A stretch of DNA of 64,000 nucleotides, taken from contig JBGTJE010000037.1 in assembly GCA_041745295.1 (NCBI GenBank), positions 11,029 through 75,028 of the forward strand, read 5' to 3'. This document shows positions 9,735-19,905 of this stretch, piece by piece. Made by a program: the position numbers and the translations under genes. Numbering within the stretch: position 1 is the first letter of the stretch; every line of letters starts with the position of its first letter. The notes under the pieces are model-generated. The model worked only from the letters and a program-made list of their open reading frames with translations. It did no database searches and had not been told where the DNA came from. The stretch is from JANMEB01 sp041745295. Lineage in GTDB: Bacteria > Planctomycetota > Planctomycetia > Pirellulales > Pirellulaceae.

Positions 9735-12700
9735 ATGGCACTTAACTTCCTAAACGCGTTTCTGCAAACGGGATCGAAAAGGCGTGCAACGCAAAGGTCA
9801 GAGGAGCCTATGTCCTGCCGCCCTTGGCTGGAGCCGCTCGAGGAGCGTCTTCTTTTGGCATCGCGGATCTGGGATGGCGGCGGCGCGGATAACAACTGGA
9901 CAACGGCCGCCAACTGGGATGCCGCAGTTGTCGCAGGTGATTCCCTGATTTTCCCCGCCGTTGGTGTGGATGCCACCAGTCGGAACAACACCAACGACTT
10001 TCCCGTCGATACGGCGTTCGCCTCGATTGAGTTGCGTGGTAACACCGGCTACACCATCGCCGGCGCCCGGATTGCACTGGGCAACGGCGGTTTACTTGTC
10101 AACGCGCCGGCGGGTGCGCATATCTGGAACGCCGACCTCCTTCTTAATGGATTGGGCGTCCCTTTTGTAACTACTCTTGGCGCAACTTTGACTGTCAACG
10201 GTGTGCTGAGTGGCAATGCCGCACTCAACAAGGGTTCCGATGGCACGCTCGTACTCACCGCCGACAACAACGGCACACTGCCTTTTTCTGGTTTCGTCAA
10301 CGTGAACGCAGGCGTTCTTCAGATTACCCACCCCGAGGCGCTGGGAAACACCACGGGGGAGACTAACGTCGTCGACTTCGCGACCTTGCGATTGGAAGCC
10401 GGTGCTGATGGCGGTGCTGAAGTCATTCGCTTGGGCGGAACGCTCGTCGCCGGCGCTACGCTCACTTGGACCGGCCTGATTGAAATCCTCGGCACGGAAA
10501 TCCGGGTTGAAACTGGCGCGACGCTAACCCTCGAAGATGGCGGGCTGATCGGCGACCCGATCCTCAAGACCGGGCCAGGCACATTGGCCGTGGCCGAAGG
10601 CGCTTTCGGCGGAGGCACGGTGGCCGAGGGAATCTTAAATTTGCAAGGCAATGTCGATGTCGGCAACATCACGGTCAACAATGGCGCGGCGGTGGAGTTA
10701 CAGGGCAATGTTACTATCGATGCGGGCACGCTATCGATCCAAGGCGTTGGGCCGAGCGGCGCCGGCGCACTGCGCAACATCAGCGGCAACAACACTTGGA
10801 ATGGACCGGTCACGCTTGCTGCGGCAAGCACCATCGGCTCAACCGCCGGCACACTGACGATCACGGGAAATATTAACAACGGCGGCTTTCTGCTGACTGC
10901 TTCCGGCCCTGGAAACACAACTTTCGCAGGCACCGGCGTACTCAGCGGCGCTGGCGGATTGACCAAAGTGGACGCGGGCACTCTCACGTTGAGCGGGAGC
11001 GGCGTCAATAACTACAGCGGCGCGACCAACGTCAACGGAGGCATTCTTAATATCCGCAAGGCGTCCGCACTCGGTCCGAGCGCCGGGACTGGGACGTCGG
11101 TCGCCACGGCTGCAGTCCTACAAGTGCAGGGAGGCCTCACCTTTAACACCGAGCCGCTCACGCTCAATGGCGCGGGAATTGGCGCGACCGGCGCGCTTCG
11201 GAACATCACTGGCAACAACATTTGGCCGGGCAATATTTCTCTGGCCTCACCGAGCACCGTTGGTACAAATACCGGCACACTACTGACGCTGAACGGCAAC
11301 ATTACTGGTGCGGCCGGCGGCTTGACGAAAGTCGGCGCTGGCACACTCCAGTTATCTGGGGCCGGTGCGAACACGTATAGCGGAACTACCAACGTGAACG
11401 CAGGAGTGTTGAACATTCGAAAAGCGTCCGCCTTGGGGAATTTTGGTGGGGGAGCAGCGAATGCGACAACGGTAGCCAACGGGGCCGTCCTTCAACTCCA
11501 AGGAGGCGTCATTTTTAACGCAGAGGCGCTCACGCTTAATGGCGCCGGAAGCGGCGCGACCGGCGCGCTCCGCAATATCAGCGGCAACAACACCTGGCCC
11601 GGCAATATTGCTCTCGCTGCTGCCAGCACGATCGGTTCCGACGCCAACACACTTACGGTCAATGGCAACATCGCCAACGGCGGTTTCTTGCTGACGGTGA
11701 CGGGCGCAGGAAATACTGTTTTTGGGGGCGCTGGGGTACTCAGCGGCGGCGGGGGGCTGACGAAAACCGGCGCCGGCACACTGACGCTAGAAGGTACCGC
11801 GGCGAACACCTACAGCGGTCCGACAACCGTGAATGGGACCTTGCGCCTGAACAAACAGACCGCCGGCACCACGGCTGTACCAGGATCGCTCGCGATTAAT
11901 GGATTGAACGCTATTTTACCCGCTGTCGTGACCTTGCTGATCGATAACCAGATTGCCAACGCCAGCTCGATCTCGATCAATGCGTTCGGCACATTGGCCC
12001 TGAACAATCGAAATGAAACGGTCGGGGCTCTGACCATGTTCGGCGGAGACATTACAACAGGGACCGGACTGCTTACCCTGAATGGCAACATTACAGCAAC
12101 GTCCGCCTCGACCACGGGGCCGGCCGAGATCAGCGGCAATTTGTCGCTGGGTGGTGTCAACCGAACGTTCACAATCAACGATGGCACCAATAACATAGAC
12201 ATGCTAATCAGCGCCGTGATTAGCAGCGGTCCGGAAACCTCCCCGGGCTTCCCGGCGGGACTGCTCAAGTCCGGCCCAGGCACGTTGCATTTAACCGGCA
12301 ACAACACCTATCCCCGCACTGACATTAATGCCGGTCGCTTGATCGTCGATGGTAATCAGGCTAGTGGCTTGGGTTTAAACAGGGGAACTTTCGTCAACTC
12401 GGGAGCGACTCTTTCCGGCGTAGGCACGTTGCAACCTTTGAGCGTGAACTCCGGCGGCACGGTTAATCCTGGGAGCGGTGGCATTGGCTTACTCACTTCC
12501 CAAGGGAATCTTTCCCTAGCCGCCGGCTCTGTCTTTGCGGCCCAGGTCATTCCAATTTTCAACGCGCCTCCAGACCGGCTCGCGGTCGTGGGCACAGTGA
12601 ACATCAACGGCGCCACGCTTCAAGTCCAACCCACGTTTCTGCCCTCGACTACACCGGGTGCTACGTTTCGGATCATCGAAAACGACGGAACCGATGCTGT

Positions 12701-13463
12701 GGTCGGGACATTCCTCAATCTGCCGGAAAACGCGACCTTCGCGGTCCAGGCCGTAGGCGTATTGAACGGGCAAGTCGTGTTTCAAAACCAGATTTACAGA
12801 ATCAACTATAACAGCGGGACCGGCAACGACGTGGTGTTGACTTACCTCAATTCCGCCACGATGGCCCGTGATTTGGCTGTAACACCGGATGTCATTGACG
12901 AAGGTGGGCGAGTGACGCTCACCGGTCGCCTCGTCGACCCTGATCGACGCGGTCACTTGACTCTCCAGGTCGATTGGGGCGATGGCTCGCCGGTCCAAAC
13001 GCGGCATCTCGGCACCGCCCCGTTCCGCCTCAAGCACCGCTATCCGGACGGCCAACCGAGCGGCGGGCAATATCGCATCAATGTCCGGTGGTTCGACCAG
13101 CATGGCGCCGGCAACAGCCAGGATTTATTCGTCACCGTTAACAACGTGACGTCATCGTTGGAATTGGCTGGCCCGCAAACGACTGGCACGCGAGCGGAGT
13201 TAAGACGAAACGGCTCGATCGCTGCCAACGTGATCCATCGCTTTACCTCGGCTTTCGAGTACGATGAAGTCGTGGGCGTCCATTCCTTGAATCGTAATCC
13301 GGCCCGGCGGATCCACTTCACGGACCGCGATACAACTCCGGAGACGTACGCGGAAATCGTTACCCTTCGCGATGGCGACGGTGGGTTGAGCCGCGACAGA
13401 ATTAAGCCAACTTGCTTCGAGAACAATCTTTCTTCACTTAAGCGGTTCCAGATCGACGCGTAG
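9735..13463 (+). CDS. Large secreted protein with autotransporter-associated beta-strand repeats
   Basis: This 1242-residue protein has the motif CRPWLEPLEERLLLAS at about 32-47 (LEPR-xLL type), then WDGGGADNNWTTAANWD, typical of the first repeat of such proteins. At least four units follow with GAGTLTLSG, NTYSGxTNVNxG and LNIRKASALG, the pattern of autotransporter-associated beta-strand repeats. Three tandem blocks (about 10741-11040, 11155-11400 and 11530-11830) are very similar and probably arose by duplication. Residues from about 1050 resemble a PKD/Ig-like domain (VDWGDGSPVQTRHLG, HRYPDGQ). A beta-helical surface protein is expected. The frame ends at TAG 13461; a second TAG follows at 13473, and the same frame then reads into a paralogue remnant. 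The true C-terminus may therefore have been lost. Confidence 0.8.
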   Translation: MALNFLNAFLQTGSKRRATQRSEEPMSCRPWLEPLEERLLLASRIWDGGGADNNWTTAANWDAAVVAGDSLIFPAVGVDATSRNNTNDFPVDTAFASIELRGNTGYTIAGARIALGNGGLLVNAPAGAHIWNADLLLNGLGVPFVTTLGATLTVNGVLSGNAALNKGSDGTLVLTADNNGTLPFSGFVNVNAGVLQITHPEALGNTTGETNVVDFATLRLEAGADGGAEVIRLGGTLVAGATLTWTGLIEILGTEIRVETGATLTLEDGGLIGDPILKTGPGTLAVAEGAFGGGTVAEGILNLQGNVDVGNITVNNGAAVELQGNVTIDAGTLSIQGVGPSGAGALRNISGNNTWNGPVTLAAASTIGSTAGTLTITGNINNGGFLLTASGPGNTTFAGTGVLSGAGGLTKVDAGTLTLSGSGVNNYSGATNVNGGILNIRKASALGPSAGTGTSVATAAVLQVQGGLTFNTEPLTLNGAGIGATGALRNITGNNIWPGNISLASPSTVGTNTGTLLTLNGNITGAAGGLTKVGAGTLQLSGAGANTYSGTTNVNAGVLNIRKASALGNFGGGAANATTVANGAVLQLQGGVIFNAEALTLNGAGSGATGALRNISGNNTWPGNIALAAASTIGSDANTLTVNGNIANGGFLLTVTGAGNTVFGGAGVLSGGGGLTKTGAGTLTLEGTAANTYSGPTTVNGTLRLNKQTAGTTAVPGSLAINGLNAILPAVVTLLIDNQIANASSISINAFGTLALNNRNETVGALTMFGGDITTGTGLLTLNGNITATSASTTGPAEISGNLSLGGVNRTFTINDGTNNIDMLISAVISSGPETSPGFPAGLLKSGPGTLHLTGNNTYPRTDINAGRLIVDGNQASGLGLNRGTFVNSGATLSGVGTLQPLSVNSGGTVNPGSGGIGLLTSQGNLSLAAGSVFAAQVIPIFNAPPDRLAVVGTVNINGATLQVQPTFLPSTTPGATFRIIENDGTDAVVGTFLNLPENATFAVQAVGVLNGQVVFQNQIYRINYNSGTGNDVVLTYLNSATMARDLAVTPDVIDEGGRVTLTGRLVDPDRRGHLTLQVDWGDGSPVQTRHLGTAPFRLKHRYPDGQPSGGQYRINVRWFDQHGAGNSQDLFVTVNNVTSSLELAGPQTTGTRAELRRNGSIAANVIHRFTSAFEYDEVVGVHSLNRNPARRIHFTDRDTTPETYAEIVTLRDGDGGLSRDRIKPTCFENNLSSLKRFQIDA

Positions 13464-13475
13464 CTTCAAGCCTAG

Positions 13476-15868
13476 TCCGCTGACACTAAGACCGGGATCA
13501 CGAGCGGCAAAACACAAATCGTCAGCCGGACCCTTGAACCCGGCCGCTACGGCATCGCAGTATTTGTTACGCTGTCAACGTCGAATTTATCTCAAGCCGA
13601 CAACTATCGGCTGCGCACGACGTACACGGTTGCCGACGGTGCCGGGAACACTTGCGCGGCGGCCAAGCCAGTCGGCGCTGTCGATAATTTCTTCAAAACC
13701 TTTCAGGACTACATTAGCCCCAACGATCAGGCCGATTTCTACAAGTTCGACACCGTCGGGAACGGGCCATTTGTGTTAGAAGGAACGCTGTCGGGGATGG
13801 CGGCTGGGTCAAACTTCGAGCTGGACTTGTTTCTTGACTTGGACGGCGACGGAAACGCCGACGCCGAAGATTTGTTCAGCTCGAGTCGCCGTGACAGCGC
13901 TGTCGAAGAGCTGTCCGTACCGTACACCAGGCCGGGGACTTACTTCGTAAAGGTGCGTCATAACTCCGGCGAAGGGGTCTACACGCTGCAATTTAAAAAC
14001 CGCAACACCGATCTTGCCGGCAACACGTTTAATGGATCTTTTAAGAACCTTGGCAACTTCGTATTCAATGACTTGGCCGATCAGGTTAGCTCGTTCGATA
14101 CGTTAGATTTCTTTAGATTCGAGCTTGCGGTCCAGTCGGATTTTGACGTGGCGTTGAACTCAATGCCCGCCGGCACGAATGCGGGACTGAGGCTTGTTCG
14201 CGATAACAATGGTGACAGCGTCATCGACCCAGGCGAGATATTGGCGAGCAGTAATAACGCGAACAACGCCCCGGAGTTCATTGGGCGAACTCTGACGCCT
14301 GGAGTTTACTTCGTCCTCGTCGAGCGAATTGCCGGCGCGCCGACGTATCACTTGCGGGCTGGTCCATGATCGCGTTGGCAACACGTTGGCAAAGGCAATG
14401 CTGATCTCCCAGGGCGGCGGCAGCAACCTCGAATTTCTCGGTCCGGAAGATGACACCGACGTTTACAAGTTCACACTCGGAACGACCAGGCAAGTTGGCG
14501 TCAAAGTGAAGCTGAACAACGAACCGCTGTTGATTCGCCTCGGACAGGACACCAATGGCAACGGTCTGCTCGATCAAGTGGAGGAACGGCTCAGCAAAAC
14601 GATCGCCGCCGGGACCGGCGGTTTTGAACGCGTCAACCTTATCGGTGGCCTTGCTAATTTCTTGCTTGTGAATGCCCTCGTCCAAGATGAAGGCACTCTC
14701 TATCGCGTCATCGTGTTCAATGCACGCCCCGACAACGCCGGCAACACGCCCACCGACGCGCGCGACCTTGGCACGTTGAGCACCATTCGAACTTTCAGCG
14801 ATTTCCTCGGTCAGGGTTCGGTTGATCTGATGGACGACCTGAATGATTTCTACAAGTTTACGCTGGGCGACAATGGCCCCTTCCAGTTCGTCAGTCAGTT
14901 CAGCAATGTGGCTGGCATCGTCGGCTTTCAGCTCATCCGCGACGACCGATATCCCAGCCGTTAGATTCGACAAAGGTGGCGAAGGTGTGGCGTATCACGA
15001 CACCACCGTTGACAATATCGGCAGCGCTCCCGGGTTCCGCAACGTCGAGAACATCGACGTAGATGTTTCACCCTCCGTCGATGTGCCCAGCATTGCCCGC
15101 CGCGTCTCAAACACCGCGCCCGGCGAATTTCTGGAGTACACGATCAATGTCGCCGCAAGCGGGTTTTACGATTTCGACGCGCGCGTCTCCAGTCCGGATC
15201 CCGGGGCGAGCTTCCACATCGAGATCGATGGCGTGAGCATCGCGCCGTCTGTTGCCGTCCCCGATACCGACGGCCAAGATAACATGATTACGATTCCGGC
15301 CGCATCAAATGTAGTCCTAACGGCCGGTCCGCATATTCTCCGTTTGGCAATCGACACCGACACCGACGACAATAGTGACTTTGCCGGCAGATTCAATTTC
15401 ATCACCATCCGCCCGGCATCGGCGGGGACGCTCGAACTCACGCCGCCAGACTCTGTGGTAAGCGCAGGGGAGCGGACGCAATTGTCGCTGGCTTGGACTG
15501 TTCCTGTCAGCGGGTGGACGGTGCTCAAGCAGGTCGACTTGCGACTTCGCGACGATTTTGGCGCACTGATTTGGATTCGGTTCGACGAGGCGAACCGCAC
15601 CTTCAGCTTGTACAACTCGGCCAGCGGAAAGTTTGGGCCGGCCAAAAAGGTTGGATCGAACGGCGTGCTGAATGGACCGCTTGCCGATTTGTACCTCAGC
15701 ACTACGACCGTCGTGGCCGCCGGACCTGCCGCTGCGACCGTGGTGTTCACGTTTGACTTGAGATTCAAATCCAACGCCCGCGGCCACTACACCGTCGAAG
15801 CGGCGGCCAGCGACGATCTGGGCCACAACGACCCGATTGCGTTCGCGGGGACGATCGACGTCGTGTAA
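13476..15868 (+). pseudogene. Degenerate paralogue of the 5753-9577 gene (5'-truncated, two frameshifts, internal deletion)
   Basis: Three consecutive frames together match the secreted protein at 5753-9577. Frame one (13476-14369) covers TLEPGRYGIAVFV to AGAPTYHLRAGP. Frame two (to 14964) begins near VHDRVGNTLAKAML and ends LIRDDRYPSR. Frame three (to 15868) resumes at IPAVRFDKGGEGVAYHDTT and runs to the matching C-terminus. The first frame change is near 14355. The second, near 14950, coincides with loss of about 195 residues relative to the intact gene. The first 270 or so residues of the intact protein have no counterpart, and no start codon or ribosome site is evident. It follows two TAG codons that end the beta-strand-repeat gene. 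Assembly indels are an alternative for the frameshifts, but not for the deletion. Confidence 0.8.
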
Positions 15869-15869
15869 T

Positions 15870-15950
15870 CGTTTAACGGCAAGCCGGAGGCGACGGCGCT
15901 GGCCAAAAAAGACAACGCCAGCGTCTATGGCTTGCCGTTAAATAAAGCGA
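15870..15950. repeat. Palindromic repeat family A, copy 2
   Basis: Arms CGTTTAACGGCAAGCC and GGCTTGCCGTTAAA flank an interior with GGCGACGGCGCTGG and CCAGCGTC. It starts 2 bp after the stop of the pseudogene remnant and ends about 33 bp before the convergent BatA-like gene. It could form a bidirectional transcript-end hairpin. Confidence 0.7.
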
Positions 15951-15982
15951 GGCGCTTCAAGATTCAATTACCCATAATATGC

Positions 15983-18454
15983 TCAGCGAGATTGGGCCAA
16001 CGAAGCGCCCTTCGTAGTCGCACTTGTCTTGGCTGACGGGGAGGCCGATGCAACGCTCTGAGCGGCAGACGAGCGATAGAACAAGGTCGACAGGAGATAC
16101 TCGAGCGCCAGCAGAGACACCATGAGCAACGCGAGCACTGGATAAAACTCTTGTCCGATTCGCGCGACGCCTTGTTCGCGTTCAATTTCGCTTTGACCGC
16201 GCGCAAGCCGATAACGTCGCGGGCCGAGTAATTCGTCGAGTTGAGCGACCTCGAGTCGGTTGAGTCGCGTTGCATCGGGTCGCATATTGACGCTAAACCC
16301 GCGAAGCACGGTTCCGTCGTCGGCGCCGCGGAGTCGGTAGTTGCCCGGAACGTTGGTGAATCGATATCGGATTTGATTGGATTCGGCCGAGAGTTTTACC
16401 GGTTCTTCGTCGCGCGGCGAGAACAGCCAATAATCGCGCGGTTGAATCCGCGAGTCGTTGGCCAAAGTTACCGTCTGGTCAATTTCGAAATTCAGGGCTT
16501 GGGCGTCGGTTTGCACCAAATATTGCGCCGTTTGTAGGACGAGCAGCCAACTGGCCCACATCTCCTCGCCGTAATACAGCTCGTTCCAAGGAGGGTGATC
16601 GGCAGGCCGCGGCGGGTCGGTGATGGGCGTTGTCATGAGAACGACGCGACCTTGCCCAATTCGCTTCTCCAACAACGCGGGTCGTCGGTCGGTGAATTGC
16701 AGAATGACTTCCACAGGATCGCCGCTGTCGAACGCCGATCGTTGCAGGCCCCAGTGCAAATAGATGGGCAAACGATTCCAGCGAATCGACGATGCTTGGT
16801 TGCGAAATTCCGCCATGATTGGGTGGCTATATTCTGCGGGGCTCAAGAAAACGTCTCCGTCTGGTGCGCGCCAGATCTCGGTGAGTTCACCAGGAAGGAT
16901 TTGTTGAGCGGCGGCGGTGTTGAACTCGGCAGCTGTCGCGCCCGCTTTGGCCGCGTTGTGTCCCAAGCAGCAAAACAGCCCGCCACCTTGATCGACGTAT
17001 TTTTTGAATTCGCTCCATATGGCTTCCGAGAGTGGCTCCGGATTCAACAGGGCAATCAAGCGATAATCGGCGAGCGATCGCGATGACAATTCCGATTGCA
17101 ACACGGTATCGCACGCGAACGTCGCGGTACCTGCCTCGCGTTGGCGAGCCGGCGAGATCGTCTCGACAAAGTTGGCGGGGGAAACATTCTCGGGATGCAC
17201 GACAAGCGTCTTCCAGGCGGGGCGAACTTCGATGGTGAAAAATCGCCGATTATCGATCGGCAAGGCATCGTCACCTTCGATTTCGACCCAACCGTGGTGG
17301 ACACCTGCGGATAGCTGGCCCAACTTAAATGGAATTAAGGCGGGTGTCGAATCCGAGAGTTCGACGGTCGACGCCAATTGCCAATGCGATTCGGGCAAGA
17401 TTGTGTTTCCGTCGCGCCGCACCGGTCGCGTCGGGTCCGGTTGTTCTAGTTTCAACTGCACGACGCGCGGTCCGGCGAATCCAGTCGATTCTACGGTAGC
17501 TTGGACCTCCAGTTGTCCCGCGGGGGTGATCGTGCTGCTCGCGATCTGCAGCGGACGTAGCTGAATGTTCGACCAGGATGCAACGCCGACGTCGACGACA
17601 TACACGCTGACGTCGGGCCGTTCGCTCAACAACTTGCGCAACCCGTCACCACGGATGGGCCAAGAGGAGCGGCTCAAATCCGTGACAATGTATAGTTCAT
17701 TGCGGGTCGGTTCGGTCGATTGCAGCAATTGCAAGCTGGAGAGAATCGCCGACGGAATCGAGACTTCGCCGTAGACCATTTCCAAGGTCGCAAGTCGCTT
17801 CTTGGCGGCGTTGAGATCGACCGAGAAAAATGGCTCGTCGCCATCGGGTGTCACGATACCGACGCGGCTATCAGGCGGAAACTGGGCGATCAGCCATGCG
17901 CCAAGTTCTTTGGCCCGATCGAGCGACGTTTGATTCTCGGTGCGGTAGCTCATCCGCGGTGCATTGTCGATCAAAATGATGGCATTCACCGGCGCCGCTC
18001 GATCTCCGATAATCAGTGGCTGTTCCGCACCTAAAATGCGAACCAGCATCAATCCGGCAACGATTCCATCAACCAACAGCATCGCGGTCAGCATGCCCAC
18101 CAAAGTCCGCGAGACCGGACGCAACCAAAACAGTATTGCCACGAGCAATAGGAGCACGATCGCGCCGATCACGCCGACGCCACCCAGCGTGAGCCAGGCC
18201 CCAAACGCGTTGGATGAGACGCTCACCTGGGCCAAGGCCGCGGCGGCGACAACGATTGCGAGGCAGCGGAGTAGCAACAGCAGCCAGTTTTTGACCCGCA
18301 ATTGGCGTTGATTCGCACGTCGATGCTGAAGAATAAATCGCAGTGCGGGAAACGTAATCGGTTTCGGCTTCGGCTGCATCAACAAGTGCAAGATGATGGG
18401 TACGGCCATCAACAGGCCGCCAAAAATCAACAAGGCTGAATTGACGATCGCCAT
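15983..18454 (-). CDS. BatA-like membrane protein with degenerate vWA and amidotransferase-like domains
   Basis: This 823-residue protein begins with the BatA N-terminal membrane domain (ALLIFGGLLMAVPIILHLL, then KPKPITFPALRFI and RVKNWLLLLLRCLAI). More membrane helices follow to about residue 140. A vWA-like domain comes next, but its MIDAS position reads IDNAPRMS rather than DxSxS, so metal binding is doubtful. Further on are Ig-like stretches and a class I glutamine-amidotransferase-like fold (FKKYVDQGGGLFCCLGHN) without a catalytic triad that I can see. A C-terminal membrane helix (PVLALLMVSLLALEYLLSTL) ends it. It is the last gene of the MoxR, protease, DUF58 and BatA series. In such loci these proteins are thought to form a membrane-bound assembly working with the MoxR ATPase. 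Confidence 0.88.
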   Translation of the reverse strand: MAIVNSALLIFGGLLMAVPIILHLLMQPKPKPITFPALRFILQHRRANQRQLRVKNWLLLLLRCLAIVVAAAALAQVSVSSNAFGAWLTLGGVGVIGAIVLLLLVAILFWLRPVSRTLVGMLTAMLLVDGIVAGLMLVRILGAEQPLIIGDRAAPVNAIILIDNAPRMSYRTENQTSLDRAKELGAWLIAQFPPDSRVGIVTPDGDEPFFSVDLNAAKKRLATLEMVYGEVSIPSAILSSLQLLQSTEPTRNELYIVTDLSRSSWPIRGDGLRKLLSERPDVSVYVVDVGVASWSNIQLRPLQIASSTITPAGQLEVQATVESTGFAGPRVVQLKLEQPDPTRPVRRDGNTILPESHWQLASTVELSDSTPALIPFKLGQLSAGVHHGWVEIEGDDALPIDNRRFFTIEVRPAWKTLVVHPENVSPANFVETISPARQREAGTATFACDTVLQSELSSRSLADYRLIALLNPEPLSEAIWSEFKKYVDQGGGLFCCLGHNAAKAGATAAEFNTAAAQQILPGELTEIWRAPDGDVFLSPAEYSHPIMAEFRNQASSIRWNRLPIYLHWGLQRSAFDSGDPVEVILQFTDRRPALLEKRIGQGRVVLMTTPITDPPRPADHPPWNELYYGEEMWASWLLVLQTAQYLVQTDAQALNFEIDQTVTLANDSRIQPRDYWLFSPRDEEPVKLSAESNQIRYRFTNVPGNYRLRGADDGTVLRGFSVNMRPDATRLNRLEVAQLDELLGPRRYRLARGQSEIEREQGVARIGQEFYPVLALLMVSLLALEYLLSTLFYRSSAAQSVASASPSAKTSATTKGASLAQSR

Positions 18455-18490
18455 TCGAGGGTTTTGTCGATTAAAGGAAAAGGGGGAATC

Positions 18491-18678
18491 TTAGTTTTCA
18501 GTTTTCAGTGTTCAGTAAGAATTTGAGTTGTCATGTCGTCCAGTCGCAACCTCGTTGTGCTGGCCCTTGGATCTTCACTTTGCATTTTGCAATTTTCACT
18601 TTGCATTTTGCAATTTTCAGTTTGCATTTTTCATTTTCGTCCGAAATCCGAAATCGAAAATCTGAAATCCTAAATCCC
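18491..18678. repeat. AT-rich tandem repeats and TTCAG-type repeat
   Basis: 18491-18519 carries GTTTTCAGTTTTCAGTG, a motif that recurs in inverse form near 48121 and around 57738-57823. From 18573, a roughly 20-bp unit (TTCACTTTGCATTTTGCAAT) repeats about two and a half times. Degenerate GAAATC repeats then run to 18678. It lies between the DUF58 and BatA-like genes. No open frame in it looks coding. Confidence 0.7.
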
Positions 18679-18681
18679 TTC

Positions 18682-19575
18682 CTAACACCGCGCACGCCGA
18701 CTCACGAGGTATTCGGTCAATGCCTTGTCGAAGGGCATGCTGGTATCTAGTTCCACGTAATCCACCCCTGCTTGTTGACATTGTTCGCGGTAGCCGCGGC
18801 GAAATTGCTCGACCGATTTAAGATAATCGCGGCTGACGGCGAGCGCGTCGACTTCGAGCTTTTGGCCGGATTCTGGGTCGAGGAACTCGCACGAGCCGCG
18901 AAAGGGAAAGTGAATTTCGGCTTCGTCCAGGACATGGAACAGGATCAAATCATGTCCGCCGTGGCGGAGTTGATGCAACGAGCGGATCACTGGTTCTGGT
19001 TCGACCAGCAGGTCGGAGAATATCATGATCAAACTGCGATGCTTGAGCATGGCTGCAATTTGCGAGAGGCTCCCGGCGACATTGGTTTGCCCCAGCGGTT
19101 TCAGCCGCGCCAACAGGGAAATCAAGTTGCCCAATTGCGTGCGTTTGGAGCGCGGCGGCAAGCTATCGCGGATGCGGTCGTTGAACGTTATCAGGCCGAC
19201 TGGGTCGTGCTGCGAGATCATTAAGTACGACAGTGCGGCAGCTAAGCAAATCGCATAGTCGAACTTGGTCAATTCCTGGCGGTAGGTGTAGCCCATGGAG
19301 TGGCTCAGGTCCATCACGAGATATCCCGTGATATTGGTTTCGGCCTCAAATTTTTTGACATAGTACTTATCGGTCTTAGCATAAACTTGCCAGTCGATGT
19401 GTGCGGGGTCGTCTCCGTGGGTGTACTTTCGATGCTCGCTAAACTCAACCGAGAAACCATGAAACGGACTAGCATGAATCCCTTGCAAATACCCCTTGAC
19501 GACAAATTGGGCGCGCAGGTCGAGCCGTTTGATTTGGTTGATGACTTCGGGTTTCAGGTAGCGTTCGACTGTCAT
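18682..19575 (-). CDS. DUF58 domain protein (vWA-type, MoxR partner)
   Basis: A 297-residue cytoplasmic protein of the DUF58 family. The core signature SVEFSEHRKYTHGDDPAHID is followed by WQVYAKTDKYYVKKFEAE. An intact vWA MIDAS motif DLSHSMG sits at about residues 99-105. DUF58 proteins co-occur with MoxR AAA ATPases and BatA-like membrane proteins and are thought to act as adaptors or substrates in protein or metal-cofactor maturation. The closing segment CQQAGVDYVELDTSMPFDKA is typical of the family. It lies downstream of the MoxR and protease genes and upstream of the BatA-like gene. The gap to the BatA-like gene is filled with repeats, which may weaken co-transcription. Confidence 0.92.
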   Translation of the reverse strand: MTVERYLKPEVINQIKRLDLRAQFVVKGYLQGIHASPFHGFSVEFSEHRKYTHGDDPAHIDWQVYAKTDKYYVKKFEAETNITGYLVMDLSHSMGYTYRQELTKFDYAICLAAALSYLMISQHDPVGLITFNDRIRDSLPPRSKRTQLGNLISLLARLKPLGQTNVAGSLSQIAAMLKHRSLIMIFSDLLVEPEPVIRSLHQLRHGGHDLILFHVLDEAEIHFPFRGSCEFLDPESGQKLEVDALAVSRDYLKSVEQFRRGYREQCQQAGVDYVELDTSMPFDKALTEYLVSRRARC

Positions 19576-19768
19576 CGGCGATCCCGCGTGTGATTGCCAG
19601 CTTCGTTACGAAGTATAACACCATGGCGAATTCTCGCGAACGAGAATGGGTATTCTTTCAATACCGATTGGAATTCTGGGAATCGTCATGCTCTGTCAGC
19701 CTCAAGTTCGATCGACTTTTGGCTGAAAATGCGACCAGCGTTTGTCATCGCGAGGCATCACCTACAAC

Positions 19769-19818
19769 GTCGCCTTTCGCTCCGCAAAAGGGCGTTCGTT
19801 CGCGGAGCGAAAGGCGAC
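19769..19818. repeat. Palindromic repeat family B, copy 1 (50 bp)
   Basis: A 50-bp palindrome with outer arms GTCGCCTTTCGCTCCGC and GCGGAGCGAAAGGCGAC. It differs from the copy in ybeY (36037-36086) at only two positions. It lies in the 330-bp gap between the protease and DUF58 genes, which otherwise holds nothing I recognise. Confidence 0.8.
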
Positions 19819-19905
19819 AATGATCGCTTGCGATCTCTAATCTAAACAAGCGTTGGGCAAGCACGCGCGGCCGATTTTTTTTGGACAGAGCCTGCCTGGG
19901 AGCAA

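Noticed and set aside
13534..13779. 81-codon plus-strand frame at the start of the remnant
   Set aside because: The other frame gives a clear match to the paralogue (GRYGIAVFV...), so this is a shadow.
18573..18678. CRISPR-like direct repeats between DUF58 and BatA-like genes
   Set aside because: The unit is about 20 bp, AT-rich and contiguous without spacers; it is a simple tandem repeat.
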